Shown: positions 43,440-55,400, numbered from the stretch's first letter. The stretch is 64,000 nucleotides of DNA from Epiperipatus broadwayi (GCA_028023455.1 JAQFVV010012416.1:7237594-7301593), one strand, 5' to 3'. The notes: generated from the sequence alone by a model not told the origin. Numbers and translations: made by a program.

Positions 43440-45930
43440 TATACATTCCCTTAAGTTCCCCTTCCACTTCTATCCAAAATGCATTTGGACCTGACTGCTT
43501 CACAATAGTGAATGGTTATTCATATTGTTTATAAAATCTTTGGTACTTATTATCTAGTGGTTTAATAATATATGGCATCTTCATAAAGACTTTATCCCCT
43601 ATTTTTGAAGTTGTCTACTCATTTTTTGTGCTTTTGTTCCTTCGTTCAGCCTTATGCAATAATTGTGATATACCTTTTGTATATTTCTCTCTGTATCAAT
43701 TTGGGTTTGTTTCTGGGTTGGTATTTAATAAATAACATGGGAATAATTTTTTGAAGTGTAGCTCAATGAGCATGAAACCAATTGATTCATTTACACTCTA
43801 ATTCAAGTAAGTGACTACACACTCGGTTTCCTTTACCCATCTTTATGTATCTCCTCTAGATAAATCTTGAACAAACATCTGAGCTCGAACACTAGATGTT
43901 TGCAAGAGTTTGACTGTGGATTCCTAATGGATGTAAGCATGTCTTATTTGAGATTTTTCCATCCATTTTTCCATTCTTTGGATAGGAAAGGTATACCATG
44001 GTCTGTTAGGATAGTTTTGGGCTTCCCTATCCTTATGAATTGAAGGATGTCTAATACCTTGATTGTGTGTCTGGTATTAGCTTGGGGTATTGGATAAGCA
44101 AAAATATATTTAGAGAAGAGATCATAGGTGACCAATAGGTATTTCTGTTTATAGAATAGTGCAATGGCTCATAACAATCAATCACCAAGATTTCATTTAG
44201 TCTTTAAGATATGGTTGACTTTAAAGCATTATTATAACTTTGGTTTACTGGCTTGGCTTGTAGACAAACTAGAGAATCATGATTTTTAAGATGTCTTTAT
44301 GCATTCTCAGCCAGTAAAACGAATTTTTCACGAATTTTTCACCATGTGTTCTGCTTTATGGGCACCATAGTGCCTGTACAAACAATGTATATACTTTTAT
44401 GAGTGGGGTATACAATATTTTAGGTATTATTACCCTCCACTCATCTATATTTATATCAACTCAATAAAGTAAGTCCTGATTTTCTATCTTATGGTGAGAT
44501 CCCTTGGCACATTCAAAATTTTCTCTCCTTTCAGAACTTTCATGATTGGTTTAAATCTGGGTCTTTAAATTATAATTGGGATAGGTTCTCTAAATCATTC
44601 TCTATATCACTATCAGTCATTAAATTGCCACTTGTACTGTAGGCATTTCTCTACTGACAAATGATCCTGTTCTGACCTACATGGATTTTGACTAAGCATG
44701 TCAGCACAATATTCTTGACTTCCTTATAGTATTATATGGTGTAATTGAATTCCTAAACACCATCTGATTAAATGATTATTGGACAGGTAGTTGTGATTCA
44801 GGAATTCAAGGCTTTTGTGATCTGTGATCACTATCACCTCCAATCTGAGTAGCATCTGTTAAAACTTTTGGAAGGCCCACACTATCGTTAGTACTTCCTT
44901 CTCAGTAACCAGGTAATTTATTTCTGGATCCTTCATGAGCTGGCTGATAAAATAGAGGACCCCAGACTGGCCATCCTCCTGGACCTAGGATAGCATTACC
45001 CCTAATCCGAAACAACTATTATCTGTTTGGACAGTGAATGGTTTATTAAAATCAGGGAAGGCTTAACAGGGTTTGCTCTAAGAACCTTGTTTTAACATTC
45101 TCAAATGCCTTGTCCTGTTCCTCAGTCCAGTTCCATTGCTCATCTTTTCTAATTAGTTTTATCAAATGCCTTGTCCTGTTCCTCGGTCCAGTTCCATCGC
45201 TCATCTTTTCTAATTAGTTTTATCAAATGCTTTGTCCTGTTCCTTGGTCCAGTTCCATCGCTCATCTTTTCTAATTAGTTTTAACAACTGTTCCATGTGG
45301 TATGAGAACTTTCTGTTGATTGGTTAGAAAAGTTTCGAATGGCATTGATCTTCTCTGGATGAGGCCTTATCCTTGGTTGGAAACTAGTGTACTCTTTTTG
45401 AAGTTGATTTTGATCCCTTTTTTTTGTAGCACTCTTCAAAAAAATATAGCAAGGTGTTAAGATGTTCTTCAATTGGAGCAGATGCAATTATCATATCATC
45501 ACATAAACAGTTATGATCTGCTTAGCCTCATGATAGAGTACTATCTAAATATTTTGTCAGACCAGCACCACTATTTATCAATCGAAAAGGCATCCTATTA
45601 AACTGGTATGTAAAACCCTCATATCAGAAGGTAGTATATTGGCTATCTTCTGAATGGAGTTCAATCTGCCAATAGCTGGATGTTAGATTGAAAGTGGAAA
45701 ATACCTTGTTTCCAAATCTCACAAATAATTCATGTATGGGTGGTGAAATGTTTCTGTCAGAAACAGTCTTCCCAGTTACAATTGGATTAGAGTAAGGTGA
45801 AGAGTATTTGAAAATGATCCCCCAATCCAGCATTTTATTAATCTGTTTGAATATTTATTTCATAATACTGGTATAGAATAGGGTACACAATTTGGATTGA
45901 AATGGTTGTACCTTATTCCATAATGCATGG
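43440..45930 (-). pseudogene. pol: Ty3/Gypsy pol (reverse transcriptase, RNase H, integrase), decayed
   Basis: On the - strand, high to low coordinates. RT: MLDWGIIFKYSSPYSNPIV, FSTFNLTSSYWQIELH, MPFRLINSGAG and LCDDMIIASAPIEEHL (the DD catalytic pair kept, Y replaced), then RPHPEKINAIRNF. RNase H: WNWTEEQDKAFENVKT, FTVQTDNSCFGLGVMLSQ, EINYLVTEKEVLTIVWAF and VITDHKSLEFLNH. Integrase core: TYDLFSKYIFAYPIPQ and GKPKTILTDHGIPFLS. Then NESIGFMLIELHF and the C-terminal GDKVFMKMP ... YKQYE...PFTIVKQSGPNAFWIE. Many stops and frameshifts, including an internal triplication. The order RT-RH-IN defines Gypsy. No envelope gene is seen. Confidence 0.85.
45103..45285. repeat. 61-bp unit triplicated inside the Gypsy pol
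   Basis: AAATGCCTTGTCCTGTTCCT starts at 45103, 45164 and (with one change) 45225. Each unit ends CTAATTAGTTTTA(T)C. Because 61 is not a multiple of three, the three copies cannot be read in one frame. The expansion therefore happened in a dead element or killed it. The unit codes for the start of the RNase H linker. Confidence 0.9.
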
Positions 45931-45934
45931 TGTC

Positions 45935-47570
45935 CGAAAATCAAGTCACTATGGAAGGAATAAACCTAAACTTTATTTACATAAAAAAAATCTTATCTAA
46001 CTTAATACCTCCCCCCCCCCGTACTACATTATTTTTCAATATAATGGACTATTTCAAATGTAAGCATGTTGAAACTTCCAAGTGTGAGAATGAAATAAGA
46101 ATTGAATTTTACAAATGCAAATATATATATGTAACACATGATAAATCAATATCTTTTCAAATCACCCTATTAAAATCCTTGAATCTATTAATAATGTCTC
46201 TCATGAATACAGTCTATCTTTATTCTCATCATTCTGCTCTAGTATTTCCCAAAGTGGGCAGTACCACCCCCAGTGGGCAGTGAAAACTTCTAGGGCAGGG
46301 CAGTAGTGGGTTCAGAAGCATTTGGGGGCCATTCAGGTAGTCTAGCCTTTTCTCCAGATGCACCGATCGTCAGCTTTAACTCACTCTCAAACCGCTAATT
46401 TTTACATTATGTTGCTAATTTTATGGTTATTTTATAAATTGTTTATGTGCAAGAATATATATATAAAAAAAGGCAAAATGTTTTGCACACTTTTGATGGG
46501 TTTTTTTCTCTATCAACAAGTTAAAAGGAATACAGGTTATTATTGTATGGCTAATTTTAAATTTTACTAATAAATAGAAATGGTCATCCTGAGCATTATA
46601 CTTTTTGTTAAAAAAATTAATTTAAGGTCAATACCAGCTGAGAGAATCTAAAAATTTATCATATCTCAGGGTTTTTTTTTGTTTTGAATCTTTTATAACG
46701 ATGGAAAAAGCTATTTTCATTGTATTAAAATTAGAAACTATATGTAAAACAGAACTCCTTGAGAAATTAAAAGAATCTGAGTAAAAAGTGAAAGATAAAA
46801 AGGTGTAAAAAGCTATATCAATTGTGTTATGATCAATTATCCAAGAAATTGGAGATAATGGCTGTAATAGTGAAAGAGGGGTACTCAATTTGTATAGGTA
46901 TATGTTATAAAAGATTTTCAGCAGGTAATGGTAGCTTTCCTCCGAGTTCCTTGCTACATTTGTTTGCTGGACGGTTAAGGGTTTGCTGAACTAAGAGAAA
47001 TATTGTAGTTGTAAAGCAGTAGAGAATTTTATGAAAGAAGGCTGAGCTGATACTAGCTTCAAATTATAGTCTGTCCAGAATTGTGTAATCAACACTTGGT
47101 TGGCTGCTGGCATTTATTATAAAGACTTCTAGAGAAAGTTGAGAAATATAAAAATGCCTATATTTTATCATTAAAATGCTAAACTCCCAATGTTAGTACA
47201 CCAGTCAGACTCCTACATTGCTATCATGTAGCCAAAAATGCTAACTGATGATGATGAACACTTTAATGCGTATGTTTTGCTGTGAAAAAGGGAAGCCCTC
47301 ACTGCCTTGTTGTTGTGGTTTATAGCATCCTTGAAAGTTACTAAGTCCAGAGATGGTTAATGGAAAGAAACCAGAAGGAAGCTGAATAGTTTTTTTTTTT
47401 TTTTATTTATTATCATTATGTCTTGTTGCTATAAATTTTATTGTATTTCTTTATTATTTGTATTTTTTTTTTTGTTTATAAATTATTTGATTTTCCTGTT
47501 TTAAAACAGTTCTACCAAATTAATTTCTGGAATGCTTGTGTGTATGATGAGGTGAAGATATATATACATT
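45935..47570. other. Internal (gag-side) region of the Gypsy element with other inserts
   Basis: No gag zinc knuckle or protease motif is readable. A hAT-like terminus, TTTCCCAAAGTGGGCAG with GTACCACCCCCAGTGGGCAG, lies at 46246-46285 without a matching right end. A poly-C run is at 46011-46020. The - strand frame at 46628-46888 (86 codons) is unassigned; it could be degraded gag. Confidence 0.4.
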
Positions 47571-47577
47571 TTAGTTT

Positions 47578-48047
47578 GTATTTTTGTATTGGACTATTTC
47601 CATCATCTAATATGTGTAATGAATGTCTTTAAAAAAATTTAACTTTATTTAAATATTCCAAATACATTCAACTGTTAGTAATAGCATATCAAACTGGTTA
47701 GTATATGCACAAGACTTTGAGAGGTATTATTGATTTTTAAGGTAATGCTCTAACTAACTGCTGGTTACAGCATTACCTTAAAATTCAATAATCAAGAATA
47801 TAAGGACCCAGGTTCAAATCCCATGCTAGTACTGTCACTGGTGAGGCTAGCAATACCTGAAGAAGAGGGGAGAATAATACCTCTTGAAATGTTGTGCATA
47901 TACTAACCTGTTTGATGTGCTATTACTAACAGAAGAATGTATTTTGAATATTTAAATAAAATTAAAATTTTTCTACACATATTAGATGATTGAAATAGTT
48001 CAATATAAAAATACAACTAGAACACCATCATCAAAAATCTTCAGGAA
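47578..48047. mobile_element. Foldback element FB2, related to FB1
   Basis: The left arm TATTGGACTATTTCCATCAT, ATTCCAAATACATTCAACTG, TTAGTAATAGCATATCAAAC and GGTTAGTATATGCAC is mirrored on the right and matches the FB1 arms. The right end continues to ACTAGAACACCATCATC and TCTTCAGGAAAAC, the inverse of the FB1 left end. Each arm has only one of the ~43-bp units. The centre differs: a GAGAGGTATTAT/AATAATACCTCTT pair encloses a TTTTAAGGTAATGCT/AGCATTACCTTAAAA hairpin (47730-47788) and a B-box-like GGTTCAAATCCCATGC. It lies inside the Gypsy element. Confidence 0.75.
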
Positions 48048-48258
48048 AACATATTTGTTTGTTGTTGTTTGCTTTTAACACACTGTTGTATTTGAGAAAA
48101 GAAAAACTTATTTAGCGTGAAATTATTATTATTATTTTTGTAATCTCTGTACTTGATTATTGAAAATTTATTGACATGTTGGTTTGTTTGTTTTTTGTTG
48201 GCAATGATATTTCATTTTTGAAAGTGTTTTTTTTTCTTCTCGAAGATATTCCGCCTAA

Positions 48259-48362
48259 AACTTTGTGGTACCTAAAAATGTGTGGTACCAATTAGCAAAA
48301 TATTAGAGTTAACTTTGTGGTACCTAAAAATTTGTGGTACCAATTAGCAAAATATTAGAGTT
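48259..48362. repeat. Tandem duplication, 52-bp unit
   Basis: AACTTTGTGGTACCTAAAAA starts at 48259 and 48311; the copies differ at about one base. Within each unit TGTGGTACC occurs twice. Confidence 0.85.
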
Positions 48363-48369
48363 TTGGATA

Positions 48370-49000
48370 GGGAGAAATAAGGAAATATAATCAATTTTGG
48401 TTTGATTTAATTCATTTAATAACTTTAATTTTTTTTTTGTTATTGATATTGATTTTAGGTTGATGCTTTATTCCGATGCGTGATATTAATCTCATGTTAT
48501 ATCTTGTGGGCATTGTGAATTACGGAATTGGCATCACAGGTACAGTATCATTAGCTGCTATTTACATCAAAAATATCAAACAGATTGAATGCGGAAAACT
48601 GAGGTACTTAGGGGAATGCATTACAAAATTTATGTCTTGCAAAGGGGCAGCTACCTGAAAAAGTTTGGGAACCTACGTTCTACTCCAATAAATCCTCCTT
48701 GCTCACTCAAATTCTCCAGCAATGCGCTTTCCATTTCTACAGTTGCTCTCCTCCTGGATCCATTCAGACATTTCAGATGAAGCATTTAATACTTCTTTAG
48801 GCATTATATATATAAGTGAATCAAATCATCAAGCTTTATGGCTGGGATGGTAGCACTTTAATCCAATGGCGACTTTATTTAGCCAGAATACATTGCTTGG
48901 TACTTTATAATAAATTCAATTTTCTTTATGTTTGGTATTTAGAGAATTATCTAAGTATATATATATATATATGATGACAATATATTATTTTATTCCCTCT
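48370..49000. other. Gypsy 5' internal region with a solitary hAT-like end
   Basis: At 48640-48682 the sequence ends CTGAAAAAGTTTGGGAACCTAC, whose inverse resembles hAT termini (GGTTCCCAAACTTTTTCAG). Downstream on the - strand a short frame includes EWIQEESNC...GKRIAGEFE, possibly gag. Neither is firm. An (AT)n run lies at 48957-48972. Confidence 0.35.
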
Positions 49001-49003
49001 GAT

Positions 49004-49789
49004 TTGAATAATAGTGCAGTCCATTATTGTTACTTATCAACTTAAAAATTAATTCAGTTCTTTCATTAACTTGTTAGAAAATTATCAACTTTCTCTATTT
49101 TAAGCATTAATTGTGATTTGTTTTTTAACTTTTTATGCTGTGAAAATTATACAAATAAATAAGATTTTTGAATAAGTCATCCATTTTATCTTGCATTCTA
49201 TGGTTCGATCTTAAGATATTGGTTGTGTGTGATTATTCTATCCTTTGATCAATAACAAAAGAGCACAGAAATGAACTGGGTTTGCTTTTATACCATGCTC
49301 AGTTTCTGTTGCTTAGTATACAAACTTTTTTCATTTCCTTTTTTTAATTGTTGTGGTTGTCTATTGCTGTGTATATATTGGTTGTAGATAAAATTAATAT
49401 TATGTAATAATATTATGTAGTAAAAATTCTACTCCCATCCTGTTTAGATATTGACTTGACACTAGCGCATCACTATGCCTACAAAGTCTAAGTCTTAAAT
49501 AGTGATGTTTACACATTGATAAATGATTTATTAAATATATATGAAAGGTGTTTTTAATTAGGTTTTTACTTTCCATTAACAAAGAGCATTTATTTCATCT
49601 TAACACTATCTTGATTTAGTAATTATTAACATAAACTTTTAATGCCTATATCTCTATATGTCTATTAGCATAAATAAAAATGATAATGCGTATCTAACCT
49701 ATTATCTCAGTTTATGTTTCCAATGAGTTTAACTTGATATTGTGGATACATATAGGTGAGTTTGGACAGGATTGTAAGCTACCCTTACA
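49004..49789 (-). repeat. 5' LTR of the Ty3/Gypsy element
   Basis: Pairs with 42221-42882 (see there). The two LTRs differ by many substitutions and by indels, including an extra ~35 bp after TTCATTAACTTG near 49068, so the insertion is old. A tRNA primer site next to its inner edge could not be recognised. No target duplication was found outside the LTRs. Confidence 0.8.
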
Positions 49790-49794
49790 ACTTA

Positions 49795-50810
49795 GACTGC
49801 CATTTTGGTTTACTGAAAAACTTATAAGTACCAAAAAAACTAACAAATCTTTCTATTAATATTTACCACAGGCTTTTTATTTGACTCTTATTGCCTTGTA
49901 TTCATCTTTAATATCAGGAATGCATTCACATATTTATATTCAACATTGGATATTTATTCACTCAGTTTATTTTATATCTTTTGTATTTTATACTTCATAT
50001 TTAATATCATATTTACCCCTTTATTTTATGGAATATTAACAATGGTAAAAATTCAATATGTTTAACATCCAAATAATAAATATGTTATCATATGTTAAAC
50101 AAAGAAAAATTAATTTACAAATTATTGATAGATGAAAATATCAGTCAAAAAACATGCAAAAGAAGGGAGATTTTTTGTGACTCTTAACCAAATAAATAGA
50201 TTTATTAATTAGAAAACAAAAGTAAATAATACAATCATATAAATTCCATCCAAGACATATTTTGAGTGAAGAGTTTAAAATAAAATACATAATATAAAAG
50301 TAATGAAATAAACTGTTATATAACCAAGGACTACTATAACCCAACTATTTTGAAGTAAAGATGCTGACAAAGTTTAATATAATTAGTTAAAATTTATTAG
50401 ATGATCATGTATTTATAATAAAAAATCTAAGATCTAAATGAGATTCCTACAAGAAATATTAAGAATTGCTATATACCTATTTAAGTGATTGACATCAGGA
50501 TCAGTATATTTATTACAAACAATGAAGTCAAGTGATTATGAAATATGTTTATTCACGATAAACAATTATAAGCCTACCATTTGCTAATTAAAACAAATTA
50601 TCATTAATTCTATTTTATAATGACTCTATGAAAGTGTAATGCAGGACAATCTAATGACATATGCAAAATCACAATTCCATCGTTCCAAATGAAGTAAAGA
50701 TATATCATTTATGTAAATTAAAAATAATTGTAATAATATGATAAAATAAATACATAATATGTGTATTTCTTTTTTTTTCTTTTTTTCAATAAATTATCAT
50801 GTTTCTTTTT
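49795..50810. other. AT-rich DNA, nothing recognised
   Basis: Low-complexity; the last 50 bp form the T-rich tract before the exon candidate at 50816. Confidence 0.5.
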
Positions 50811-50815
50811 GACAG

Positions 50816-50875
50816 TTTCTAACAGCCTTCCACTTGCCAATGGAATCCAAATCTAAGAAAAAACTAAATAAGTTT
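50816..50875 (+). CDS. Candidate internal exon of an unrecognised host gene
   Basis: A 60-bp block follows a strong pyrimidine tract and TTTTTGACAG acceptor and is followed by the consensus donor GTGAGTAA at 50876. Read from the first base all 20 codons are open: FLTAFHLPMESKSKKKLNKF. Both boundaries fall between codons. Base composition is clearly less A/T-rich than the flanks. The phase matches the end of the exon candidate at 1608-1672. The protein is not recognised; a basic SKSKKKLNK stretch is the only visible feature. Confidence 0.5.
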
Positions 50876-50879
50876 GTGA

Positions 50880-53800
50880 GTAATTTTCACTGGTAATTCA
50901 TTTTAAGACAGGCAGTAAGTTAGTAAAGCAATGCTTGGATTTCCGAAGTTTCTCTTTCTTAAATTATGTCAAAGAACATATTAATCTTTCATATTTATTT
51001 TCATAGATACTTTTTCTGTGTAAAAATCATTTATATACATTTTGTATTGAAAAAAAATAATAAATTCCAATCTTACAAATTAATTCAGCGACTTTATATT
51101 ATTTGAGAACAGACACAGTATTAAAAGTAAAACGTTGGCAGAAAAAATCCCACAGAGACAATGAAGTTCAGCAAAAGTAAGATTATGCATCTATAGTAGT
51201 AATATCATAAGACTAATCAGTGATATAGTGACAATAAATTACATCTTTTGCCATAATTCAAGAGAATGATAATCTAACAAAAGATATAACAAATGAATAT
51301 TTTGTTTGTGATATAGTTCTACTATTGTAAACATTTTCACTTGATTTGGCATAAGAAATTTCATAAAAATATATTTTATGATGAATTTTTTTTAATATAA
51401 CTATAAAGAAAAAACTGTTTATGTTATAAAAGTTATCATAAAGACATTAAAGAATTATGATATTATTTTACTTCATTCAGAGGATGTGGCTGGTGATAGA
51501 ATGCAATGGAGATCTACATTCATTCAGGATGCTGAAATCCTTTAGAAAATAAAAATTTGTTGCAGAAAAAGTTAGATGACAGCATTCAAGATGTCAAACT
51601 AACAGACAAAAAAAAACATGAGAATATGATTAAGTTCTGGTTAGAACAGTCATTGTAAAACACATCTTTTAACTATTTGTTTTTTGCTATTCTTTTTACT
51701 TGTGTTATGAATTCAAAATTAAACAGTTTCCCGATTAGTTGCTCCTGGCCAATGCAATGAAATGTTCAATTTACTGCTTAGGAGAAAATAAGAGTGTTTT
51801 ACTGTCTTGATAGGACTCGTAGAAGTTGAAAGCACTTGGCAATAGTTATTTTATTTATATTAATGATTCTGTTTTGGCAATTGACAAATGTTATATTGTA
51901 TTTTACTTGAGTTAAAAATGGTTATTCTTTTTAAGAATGGTTGTTTAATAAATGATGGATTTATTTCCATTTTCTTTTTTTGGTTAACAAAAATAACTTT
52001 TTTTAAGATACTTTTCTAATATGACAAACTAAGCCATATAAAATGTAAGAAAATCTTGAAGAAAATAGTAATTCTTCACTATAATAGTAAGGAATCTTAT
52101 ATAGTTATAATATTCTGAACAATAATTTGTTATCACCAAAAAATGTAACAGTATTTTTTATATTATCACAAGATTTGATTTGAATGTACAATGAGATAAT
52201 TTTTTAAAATGTTTAATCTGGACTAATTTTGGACAATCCTTTCAATGGCCAGATATTTTTAAAAACCATCCTTATACCATCCAAGGTTTTATCAATACTT
52301 ATGTAACATTTTAATATATATATATATGTTACTTTGTGATTAACAATTAAATAAACATTTTCTACCAAAAATTAATAAAAATGTATGTAATATTAAAGAT
52401 AATCAACATCCATAGGAACTATATTTTTCACTTGTATAGTTACTAATTGGCACTCATCTGACTAGTCCAGATTAACATGGAACCATTATTCTCTAGCTTA
52501 AAATATCTATATATTCATTTTTCAATACAAAGGATAGTTAGCTGAATTGGCTATGGTGAGGTTTTAAACCAAATTTCATTATTCATCCGGCCCAAACTCA
52601 AAAACCAGATCTTAAATATGACAGAATGTACTAACCATATACAATATGGTAAAATATACTAACCATATACCATAAGAATCTTATACATCGCTATACTTAT
52701 TTGTTTTTTTTTTTTCCCTAAAATTTCTTATTTGATCAAATACAATCAAGCATAAATTTTAAAATAATTCTATTTCATAAAACAGAAAACAGGTCTACAT
52801 CGATACAATTGTAGTTTACCTTGACTTTAATTAAATTTCTATTCTACATAAGTTACTTATTTTAATTTGCAAAACATTTCTAAGCAAATGTTGTTGTTTT
52901 TCCAAATTCCAAACTGTTTTACGATAATAATTATTTAACAATTAATGAAATACTTAGAATTTACTTCACAAAACTAGAAAGAAAATTTCTTTTTAATATT
53001 TTGACAGATAAACTTCAAATATAATAAAAATACTTATACATTAAAAAAATGAGTCCAATTTGTTAATTATAACAATAATTAAAAATTGCAATTCTTTATT
53101 AGTTAGTTGCTAGGATTTTAATCAAAAGAATTAAATAATATAATAATAATGAAATGCAAAATTAACTCCTGTCAGAGAGAAAAAAAAGGTTTTCTTCTTT
53201 ATAAAAAAATAATAATTAAAACAAGCAGATTAGTTATGACTTGCATTATCTTTCAGCCGATTTCCAATGTTTATTAATAGAAAAATCAAGATTAAATTGA
53301 ACTTTGAAATAAAAATCGAACACTCTTTCAACATCTATTTTATAAACATTAAAATCACCAAAACTCAAAACAATCTTTTAAAAATATTATTTATATATAA
53401 ATAAGGGAGATAACGGTAACTGATATACTCAGGGGTGGAATGGGGAATGACATCTATCCACCAGTAGGGAAGATGCATTATATTACAACCGTATTTTATT
53501 TTTAGAGTTACTACATCAACACCCATCTAACCAACTTACAGTAATCTAAGGTCTATGCCCTTTATCTAAGAATAGATACTGACATGTGATAGATAGTCGA
53601 ATTGGCTATGGGCAGTCTATCTTTAAAAATACTAAGCTTATTTGTAAGCTAAAAAAAAAATACTGACGTTTATCAGGACAGTTTCAATCCCCAAATTGTT
53701 GGCATGGCAGGTGGATGAGTAACTTAATTATACCATAAGTTCTTTCATATTTATATAAAGAAAGCACCTCCTTTGATTTTCAAAACAAATGATCACACAT

Positions 53801-54060
53801 TTTGTTAAAAAAAATTCTTAAAATGAACGAAGTAAAAATGTAGATCCATTATATCCTGTAGTTAAATAAACAATCATAATCAGAGATGTATTATGCTATG
53901 GCACACTTAATCTTCTTGGATCTTTTCCACCATAATAATATCACTACTAAACATGAGTTTTGATATCGTAATTTTAAATGCTTCAACACTATTTATTTAT
54001 TTTCTATTTTAAATATTTGAAAACCAGGCACTCTTCACAAACCAGGGAACTTAATTGTAA
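50880..54060. other. AT-rich DNA, mostly unrecognised
   Basis: A short inverse match to the family A helix I/core region (GCACTCATCTGACTAGTCCA followed by GATTAAC) lies near 52450-52480 and may be a scrap of that family. GAATTGGCTATGG recurs at 52543 and 53600 in weak SINE-like contexts. No gene seen. Confidence 0.4.
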
Positions 54061-54063
54061 GTA

Positions 54064-54345
54064 TAGGGGATTTGAACTCAGATTTTCAAGCACTCTTCAA
54101 CTATGCACACTATCTCATACAACTGATACACATAACCACACACATGTAGAAATGATAAATAATCACCAATATATGTATTTCGTGCTAAACCATAATGTGT
54201 GGGAAATGATAATCTGGACCAACTGATGAGTGCTGGTTTAGCACGAAATACGTATATTGGTGATTATTCATCTTTTCTGCATGTGTGTGTTCATGTCTAT
54301 CAGTTGTATAACATAGTGTGGATAGTTGAAGGGTGCTTGAAAATC
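54064..54345. repeat. Head-to-head pair of family A hammerhead repeats
   Basis: 54064-54195 is a - strand unit: GGATTTGAACTC, CACTATCTCATACA, ATAATCACCAATAT, CATTTCGTGCTAAACC. It is truncated before CTGATGAG. 54200-54345 is a + strand unit with an intact hammerhead and the start of the tRNA-like tail, cut off after CTTGAAAATCT. Near the junction the two share CACA/TGTGTGG. The open frame at 53978-54226 runs through this repeat and is not a gene. Confidence 0.75.
54209..54270 (+). ncRNA. Hammerhead self-cleaving ribozyme, family A, core intact
   Basis: CTGATGA at 54223-54229, helix II GTGCTG/TAGCAC with a GTT loop and one G-U pair, and GAAA at 54245-54248. Helix III is ATACGTAT at 54248-54255, with the predicted cut after A 54256. 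Helix I pairs ACCAA (54218-54222) with TTGGT (54257-54261), then GATAATC with GATTAT. This is the most complete of the family because helix I has five uninterrupted inner pairs. Confidence 0.82.
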
Positions 54346-54439
54346 TTTTTTGTATTTTAGTAAAACTTTGATTTCAAGTAAAAATGTACTGATCAGCATA
54401 AGTTCAAATAGCTTTATTATTCATATATTTCAAGAATAT

Positions 54440-54655
54440 ATGAAAGGGATATACCGTTGAATTATTTCATATGATTAAGTTTTAATTAAAAAAACAAACA
54501 TATTAATTCTTTAACTAAGATTTAAATTATACATCTATGCTAAGAGTGATATGATGATCTCTAGCCTAAATCATCAATATATTTATCTAGAGTAAATAGT
54601 ATCAAATTTATAAGTGCAGAAAGTAAATCAAACTGTAAAAAAATTAATATATTTT
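54440..54655. repeat. Dispersed repeat R, copy 3
   Basis: Diverged relative of 945-1175 and 7930-8165: AAACATATTAATTCTTTAAC, ACATCTATGCTAAGAG, GATGATCTCTAGCCTAAAT, TATTTATCTAGAGTAAATAG and TATCAAATTTATAAG occur in the same order. It lies just downstream of the family A pair. Confidence 0.5.
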
Positions 54656-54659
54656 GGTA

Positions 54660-55175
54660 GATTTTTAAAATTGACTGACTAAAAAAAAAGGAAAAATAAA
54701 AGGAAAATATAATTTTCTTTGCTTTTTAAATTATCTTCTTATATGATTTTAAAAAAGAATTATAATTTGTGTGTAAAGAGAATCGCAAGGAGAAGGATAT
54801 TAACTTCAGATAATTTATTGAATAATTAAAAGACAAAGTGGTAGGAGTATCATTCCTGGAGTAGTTTATATTATTCCTTGCTTTCAAAGTAGTTTGATTT
54901 CAAATGAAAGAATGGAAATTCATAAAAGTAGAGTCAAAAATGAATCTCTCAGTTCTGCATTATATATTCATGAAAGAAATACATGTTATAAAATGATGTA
55001 TGAGCAAGCTAATACAGGCTCCCCCCCCCCTTTTAAAAAAAAAAAAAAAGAATGAAATTTATTATTGAAAAATTATTTATTCTCAAACTATTAAATTGTT
55101 TAAAAGTTCTTTAGATATTAAAAGTAATTGGAATGTAAATAAAAATTGTGGAAAATTAATATATATTTGTGTTGA
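54660..55175. other. AT-rich DNA, nothing recognised
   Basis: A poly-C/poly-A junction at 55021-55050 is the only notable feature. Confidence 0.45.
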
Positions 55176-55179
55176 ATAA

Positions 55180-55400
55180 TGAATAGTTCTGAAATGTAAT
55201 TTTCATTACACCATTTTCATGTAGGGTAGGGACTGGTTTCTATCCACTTTTAAGACCTTGTAGAAGGATGAAATCATAAACATAAGACCAAAGACATGTG
55301 AAAAAGATCTGTGATCACCAAGATGCACATTTCATGCTGAAGCAGCTTTCATCAGTTGGCCCAGACACAATTTCTTACATACAACTTAATCATCGTTCAG
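55180..55400 (-). repeat. Family A-ii repeat copy with well-kept hammerhead
   Basis: Aligned with 5040-5290 from TGTAATTTTCATTACACCAT through CTTGTAGAAGGATG and ATCATAAACATA to ACAATTTCTTACATACA. The hammerhead is listed separately. This subfamily differs from the 13.7/54.2 kb copies in helix III (ATGTGCAT) and in the cleavage triplet (ATC). Confidence 0.65.
55312..55370 (-). ncRNA. Hammerhead ribozyme, family A-ii
   Basis: On the - strand: CTGATGA at 55355-55349, helix II with GCTG/CAGC plus an outer A-T pair and one A/A mismatch, and GAAA intact. Helix III is ATGTGCAT, with cleavage triplet ATC (55324-55322) followed by TTGG that pairs with CCAA before the core. Activity is plausible but helix II is weaker than in family A-i. 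Confidence 0.6.
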
